From positions 46,554,501-46,614,500 of the forward strand of contig NC_081414.1 of the NCBI RefSeq assembly GCF_030272615.1: DNA of 60,000 nucleotides. Direction: 5' to 3'. The notes under the pieces were generated by a model. The model was not told where the DNA came from and searched no databases. It worked only from the letters and a program-made list of their open reading frames with translations. Shown here one piece after another: positions 55,880 to 60,000 of this stretch (positions within the stretch are counted from its first letter, which is position 1; each line of letters starts with the position of its first letter). This DNA comes from Cryptomeria japonica. Lineage: Eukaryota > Streptophyta > Pinopsida > Cupressales > Cupressaceae. Position numbers and translations under genes: made by a program.

Positions 55880-58194
55880 ATGATATACCAAACATAAACT
55901 AACTCTTTTTCTTCTCTTCCTCTTCCTTCTTTTCTTCCTCTTCCTTCTTTTCTTCCTCATCCTTCTTCTTCTTTTCTTCCTCTTCTTTTTCCTTCTTCTC
56001 TTCCTCTTCCTTCTTCTTCTTTTCTTCCTCTTCTTTCTTCCTCTTCTCTTCCTTATCCTCTTCTTCTTTCTTCTTCCTTTCTTCTTCTTTCTTCTTCTTC
56101 TCTTCATCTTTTCATTTCTCCTCTTCCTCTTTTCTCTTCTCTTCCTCTTTTCTCTTGTTCTCATCTTCATTCCTCTTCTTCTTCTCTTCCTGTTCTAGAG
56201 CCACTTCCTATGTGTCCTTAGCCTGCTCACCACCCTGTTTGGCTGGTTGCCTCTGTTCTATTCTCTCAGAAGGTATGTCCTGAGTGACATCTTCAATATC
56301 CAGGGCATCGACATCAATAGTGTTGATTAGTTTTTCAACCAGGTTTCCTTCCTCATCAAAGACTTCATCCGGTTTGGAAACAGCCAGTTCTTTTTCCGCT
56401 TGGAGGTTGGCCATTTTTACTTTGTGAGAGTTGATAGCATAATCCATATGCTGATGAGTATCTTTTTTAACATCATCAATTCTCCCCTCTAACAATGAGA
56501 GTCTTCTTTTCCTTGTGAAGAAAAGACCTTTATTTTGGTCCAACACATCAAACAATTCTGAATTTGAGAGGTCGGGAAAGTACTATGCAAAGACTTTCTC
56601 CCTAATCTCCTATTCCTTTTCAATGGCAATGCACCATTTATTATCTAATGCTTTAAATAAAGAATCCAGTGTCTGAGATTTAATCTCTAATGGTGATCAG
56701 TCATTTTTACATAAATAAATGATGATTTCCTGTAATACTTCTTCCTTTTCCTCATCACTAAAATCATCATAATAATTTATTAAATCATGAAGTAATTTTC
56801 TCCTAATATTCTTAGCTGTCCTTTGAAAATGTGTCAAAGGTTTGTATGAGGAGATGTCAATATTTACCAGTGTGGATGCTGCCGGTTCATTCTTCTTCAT
56901 TTTCTTTGTCTGTCTAGCCTTCTTTGACTTTTGCCAGTGTTACCTCCAATTTCTTCTTTGCCAGTGACCGCTTGGTCACTCTTGGAGTTGTAGTAGTAGC
57001 CGGTGCCGATGCTGCAGGCACTGCTTTGGCTTTCTTTGCTGCCAGTTCTTTTCCTTTCTTAACTGATCGTTCTTCAGTAGGTGCAATCCTCTCCAAGTAG
57101 GTTTCAGTCCTTTTAGCCTTTGTATCAAGAGGTGAGGTAATAAGGGTTGAGGCATACCCTTCCAACATATCATACATAACTTCATAGCCCATTGGCTCTA
57201 CTTCCTCCATTCTAGGCTCAACAGCCTCCATTAAACATTTGTCTACCTGAATGGTGAAACAGATGTCATCTTCATATTTCTTAACTATATAACCTGATAT
57301 CCTTACCCTTTGAATCATCTTTCTTCTAAACTCATCAAAGTATTTGTTCAGTACTTCAGGGTCACTGGTTCCAATGGCTTGTATGCTTTCCTTAATCTAC
57401 TTGGTTACCAGTTGGTCAGGAGACCACTAGACATCTCCTACACTAGGAAAGTAGCCTTGGAAATAGAAGAACAACCCTATCAGTAGTTGTCCAAACTTAA
57501 ACCTCAGTGCATTGTCCTGTTTGATCACCTTTAGATTCAACAGGAGTTGCCTCTGCATACCGATGCATAAGTCAAAAGATGCATCCTCTTTAATCATCCA
57601 GTAAGTGGCATTTACAGCTACAGTAGATACAGAATTAATCCTACTAGCTGAAAACGTTCTGTAGCCTATCACCATGCAAGCGTATTTCACTAGATCATCC
57701 TTGATAGGATTAACTGTCATACCCCATGAGTCACTTGTTGAACCGATGAGTTTGGCCATTTCAATTTTGCTTACCGTTCTTAGGGCTGGTACTTCCCCTA
57801 TGTTGCAAAAATCGGTGACTGCATGAATTGCCTGAGGTGTGATATCATGCATCCTCTCCAGGTACATCTTGTCACCGTGGACTCTACTCAAAATGATCCT
57901 GATGTGATCCTCCGTAAAATCTTCTAGAAAGTATACTGCATTATGGAGTTTCTTCTTCTCTAGAATGCTAAACTCTGGTTTGATCTTTTTGTCCTTGCCG
58001 CAAAATAAACCTAACTGGGGGTGAATAGCTAAAGACCCTAGGTCTTCTATTTTGCAGTCAATATAATCAGAAATTCCTTCTTCAACTATGACTCCAGTCA
58101 GAACTTGTGATAAGGCATTATATTTGGACTTCCTCTGAATAAAACTTTCTAAATCAATGGATGTACTAGAACTGGTATGAGATGCGGAAGCCAT
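55880..58194 (-). pseudogene. Element F ORF2: counterpart of element A ORF2
   Basis: ATG 58194 opens 255 intact codons (to 57427), then the frame continues with several stops and frame changes. Domain 1: FTEDHIRIILSRVHGDKMYL, AIHAVTDF, VKYACMVIGYRTFSASR, RFKFGQLLIGLFFYFQGYF and PSVGDV. Domain 2 (57318-57120): VKKYEDDICF, EPMGYEVMYDM; about half of the positions agree with element A over 40 residues. A basic linker (KKGKELAAKKAKA) follows, then the helical domain with LDNKWCIAIEKE, EIREKVFA and YFPDLS (56640-56545), matching DNRWKYAMDSEK...LFPDMS in A. The tail (55900-56205) is a Glu/Lys-only low-complexity tract, unlike the Thr/Gln-rich tail of A. Function unknown. Confidence 0.7.
55895..56205 (-). 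repeat. Purine (GAA/GAG/AAG) tract encoding Glu/Lys repeats
   Basis: About 300 bp, almost purely pyrimidine on the plus strand (CTTCTTCCTC words). In the ORF2 frame it reads as runs of Glu and Lys, which could form a long charged single helix. The basic Lys/Arg reading in the other frame (55856-56170) is not in line with ORF2. Confidence 0.85.
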
Positions 58195-58689
58195 TGTTGA
58201 GTATTTTCAAGAACATGAAAAATACCTTTACAAAGCGAATTTAGGGCTTCTTGATTCTACTTCACTTCACTCTTCATAGGTTGCCAAATCACCACTTTGA
58301 GTTCTCCACGACCACTTGCAAACTGGATTTGAATCTCCTTCAAGATTTATCGATTTCTTGAAATCTTAGCTCAAATCGCCTTTTCTTCGCTCGAAAATAG
58401 ATAGTGAGAAATGATTCAAATATGCTTTTATACATGTCTCTCACCTACCACCATTAATGCTCCCCTATTAGGGTGAAAACCCTAATTTGCCTCCTTTACC
58501 ATTTCTGGTCTTCTGCCAAGCAACAGGTATCACATACCGGTTAAGGTCTTTTACTAGTGTAACTGGGGGTTCATAATCATTTAGCCGTTTGCTCCCCCTA
58601 AGCCTCTTTGGAGCTTAGTTTACCGGTTCCGATATTTCCACACTAGGTGCAAAAACCGATTCCTCTTCCAACATTGTTGGTTTCTTCCT
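58195..58689 (-). other. Spacer between Gag and ORF2 of element F
   Basis: Non-coding. Contains the TATA-like box (58424-58432) and a 230-bp leader ending at the ORF2 ATG. AAAGGTATTT (minus strand, about 58221-58230) resembles a 5' splice site, as does AAGGTATTT in the spacer of A. Confidence 0.5.
58424..58432 (-). promoter_or_regulatory. TATA-like box upstream of ORF2 (element F)
   Basis: Minus strand TATAAAAGC, preceded by ATG, about 235 bp before the ORF2 ATG. Same position as CTTAAAAGC in element A. Confidence 0.5.
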
Positions 58690-59888
58690 CTAGATTTTTT
58701 TCATGTCCACTTGAACTTTTTCAACATCAACTTCTCCTTTCTGAGTGACCAGTATATCATCAGATATACTCTTTTTGCTTCTATAGAGTCTTGCAATGTG
58801 ACCCAGTTTGTTGCAGTGATAGAAAACCAATCCAGGTGCTCTCCAAGGTCCATTGTTCACATTTCCATTCTTCCTTCTGCATGTAGCCATAGTGTGTCTA
58901 TGTCCATGACAAATCCAACAATTTTCTCTCCATCCGATTGCCGGTTGATAACCATTGTTGCTTGACTGATAGTTGTAGGGATTGAACTAGTTGGGGTTCC
59001 GGTTTGCAAAAGATTCCGGACTAGCTCCTTGGGTCCTTTGAGGATATCTTCCGGTATTGTTCATGACAGACCTGCATTCAGATGCTCTATGCCCAAACTT
59101 GTTGCATGCATAACAATGACCATTGAACTTATTGGATCTAGGTACATTGTTGATAAAATATGGAAAATTATTGTAGGCTTTGCTCCTACATACATTGGCA
59201 ATGTGTCCTTCCTTAAGACAGTTAAAGCAAACAGGTTTGAATTTTTGCTTACCTTTTCCTTTGAGTGGCGGTTGCTTCTTTGATGCTTCAACATTTTTTC
59301 CTAAGGATTCTCCTTCCTCATGTCCAGAGAAACCAAGACCATTGGTATTCTTTTCCGGTCTAGATGACTCAAGCTTTTGCTCTAGCTTGACAGTACTTTT
59401 GCCAAACTTAGCAAGTATTTCCTTTGACTCAGAGAGTTCTTTGGAAATAGTAGTATTTGTCTCCATTAGACTTGCATTTTTAGAGATGGCTATGTTCAGT
59501 TCACCTTGCACTCCTTTTCCATCCTGCTTTCATGAAGGCGAGCAGTCAATGCACTAATCTCTTGTTTCAACTTGGAGATCTCATGATCTCTATCCTTTAT
59601 CCGATCTTCAGCTTTCCTACTGTTCTCAAGCTCTTGACCAAACCGGATAGTCAGTCCTTCCAACTCCTTTCTTAGATTGGAGTTTGAATCATTCAGCTTA
59701 TTCACTTCTGCAATCATGGATTCTATGTTAGCTTCATCTTCAGAGCTACTTTCAGATAGCTCCATCAGCCTCTCTGCATGTTCTCTCCTTTTTTCTTGAG
59801 ATGCCTTGTATTTAACCATAAGATCATCATAGGCTTGCTCAGACTGAGTGAGCCATTGAGTAAGTTCCCTCATGGTGTATTCCCCCAT
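58690..59888 (-). pseudogene. Element F Gag: coiled coil plus four tandem zinc knuckles
   Basis: It probably starts at ATG 59888 (GEYTMRELTQWLTQSEQAYD follows), shortly after the primer site. Residues of about 1-220 are coiled-coil (RKAEDRIKDRDHEISKLKQE). A one-base frameshift near 59500 and a stop at 58987 break the frame. Knuckles: CFNCLKEGHIANVC (59188-59229), CYACNKFGHRASEC (59074-59115), CWICHGHRHTMATC (58879-58920), and a fourth at about 58782-58823 with two Cys replaced (FYHCNKLGHIARLY). The order of coiled coil, basic stretch (KGKGKQKFK) and knuckle array matches element A Gag. No protease follows. Confidence 0.78.
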
Positions 59889-59923
59889 ATCTCTTTCCAA
59901 TTGGTTAAACTTATAGAAAGGTA

Positions 59924-59936
59924 GGCTCTGATACCA
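59924..59936 (-). promoter_or_regulatory. Primer-binding site of element F
   Basis: Minus strand TGGTATCAGAGCC, a perfect initiator-tRNA(Met) type site, five bases from the LTR end at 59942. Confidence 0.9.
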
Positions 59937-59941
59937 ATTAA

Positions 59942-60000
59942 TGCATACTAAGAGGGGGGGTGAATTAGTATGCCAAAAATCTCTGTACTTAAACACTTAC
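59942..60000 (-). repeat. 5' LTR of element F (only its U5 end is in the window)
   Basis: On the minus strand it ends with a C-run and CTCTTAGTATGCA just before the primer site. The rest lies beyond the right edge. Confidence 0.75.

Larger units (their letters stand above)
54785..60000 (-). mobile_element. Element F: pol-less LTR element related to A (minus strand, runs off the window)
   Basis: Right to left: part of the 5' LTR (59942-60000), an initiator-tRNA(Met) primer site, a Gag with coiled coil and four CCHC knuckles, a spacer with a TATA-like box, ORF2 (58194 to about 55880) and LTR-like sequence at 54785-55140. The 3' LTR end and polypurine tract were not located. LTR-like sequence G adjoins it on the left. 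Gene order, the multi-knuckle Gag and ORF2 match element A, but the nucleotide sequences are well diverged, so F is a different family member. Confidence 0.7.

Noticed and set aside
55856-56170. Minus-strand Lys/Arg-only frame of 104 codons
   Set aside because: Out-of-frame reading of the GAA/GAG tract at the end of ORF2 in element F; in the ORF2 frame it is Glu/Lys.

Overview
This window is a plant nuclear repeat block. It contains no recognisable single-copy host gene, rRNA, tRNA or CRISPR array. Everything that can be assigned is a retrotransposon or a broken piece of one. The AT-rich composition, nested insertion, old degenerate elements and very long Ty1/copia and Ty3/gypsy families suggest a large-genome seed plant. 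A gymnosperm, possibly a conifer, is my best guess, but that is an inference and not something the sequence proves.

Layout, left to right. 1-2985: AT-rich sequence, then two degenerate LINE-like copies of a coiled-coil ORF. 3005-3920: the 3' end and LTR of a Gag-only element. 3935-20012: an old copia pol (copia-1), split three ways. Its integrase carries a third coiled-coil-ORF retroposon (minus strand, 4195-13894). That retroposon in turn carries element A (4329-12265, TSD AACAC). The integrase/RT linker carries element B (14508-18534, TSD AAGAG). 21334-29934: element C, a minus-strand Ty3/gypsy element. 31743-52856: element D, a Tat-lineage gypsy element (TSD ACAAT) whose 3' LTR is split by element E (45165-52827, TSD TATTG), a nearly complete copia element. 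D itself sits in another minus-strand LTR-like sequence (G). 54785-60000: element F, minus strand, running off the right edge.

Most notable biology. Elements A and F are separate, diverged members of one pol-less family. Each has copia-type ends, a coiled-coil Gag with four or five tandem CCHC knuckles, and a long second ORF (ORF2, about 1,100 codons in A) that I cannot assign. ORF2 domain order is conserved between A and F, and a TATA-like box lies about 235 bp upstream of ORF2 in both. Autonomous copia elements such as E share their primer site and polypurine tract and could supply the missing enzymes. Element D has an intact gag, has lost RT, RNase H and most of integrase, and carries an antisense ORF with a plant mobile domain (PMD). 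Element B is a Gag-protease element in which an acidic ORF occupies the place of pol. Element C lacks the integrase catalytic core and carries an unassigned third ORF.

Limits: LTR and TSD coordinates were read by eye. Protein-family calls rest on motifs I recognise, without any database search. Most ORFs are broken by stops and frameshifts.
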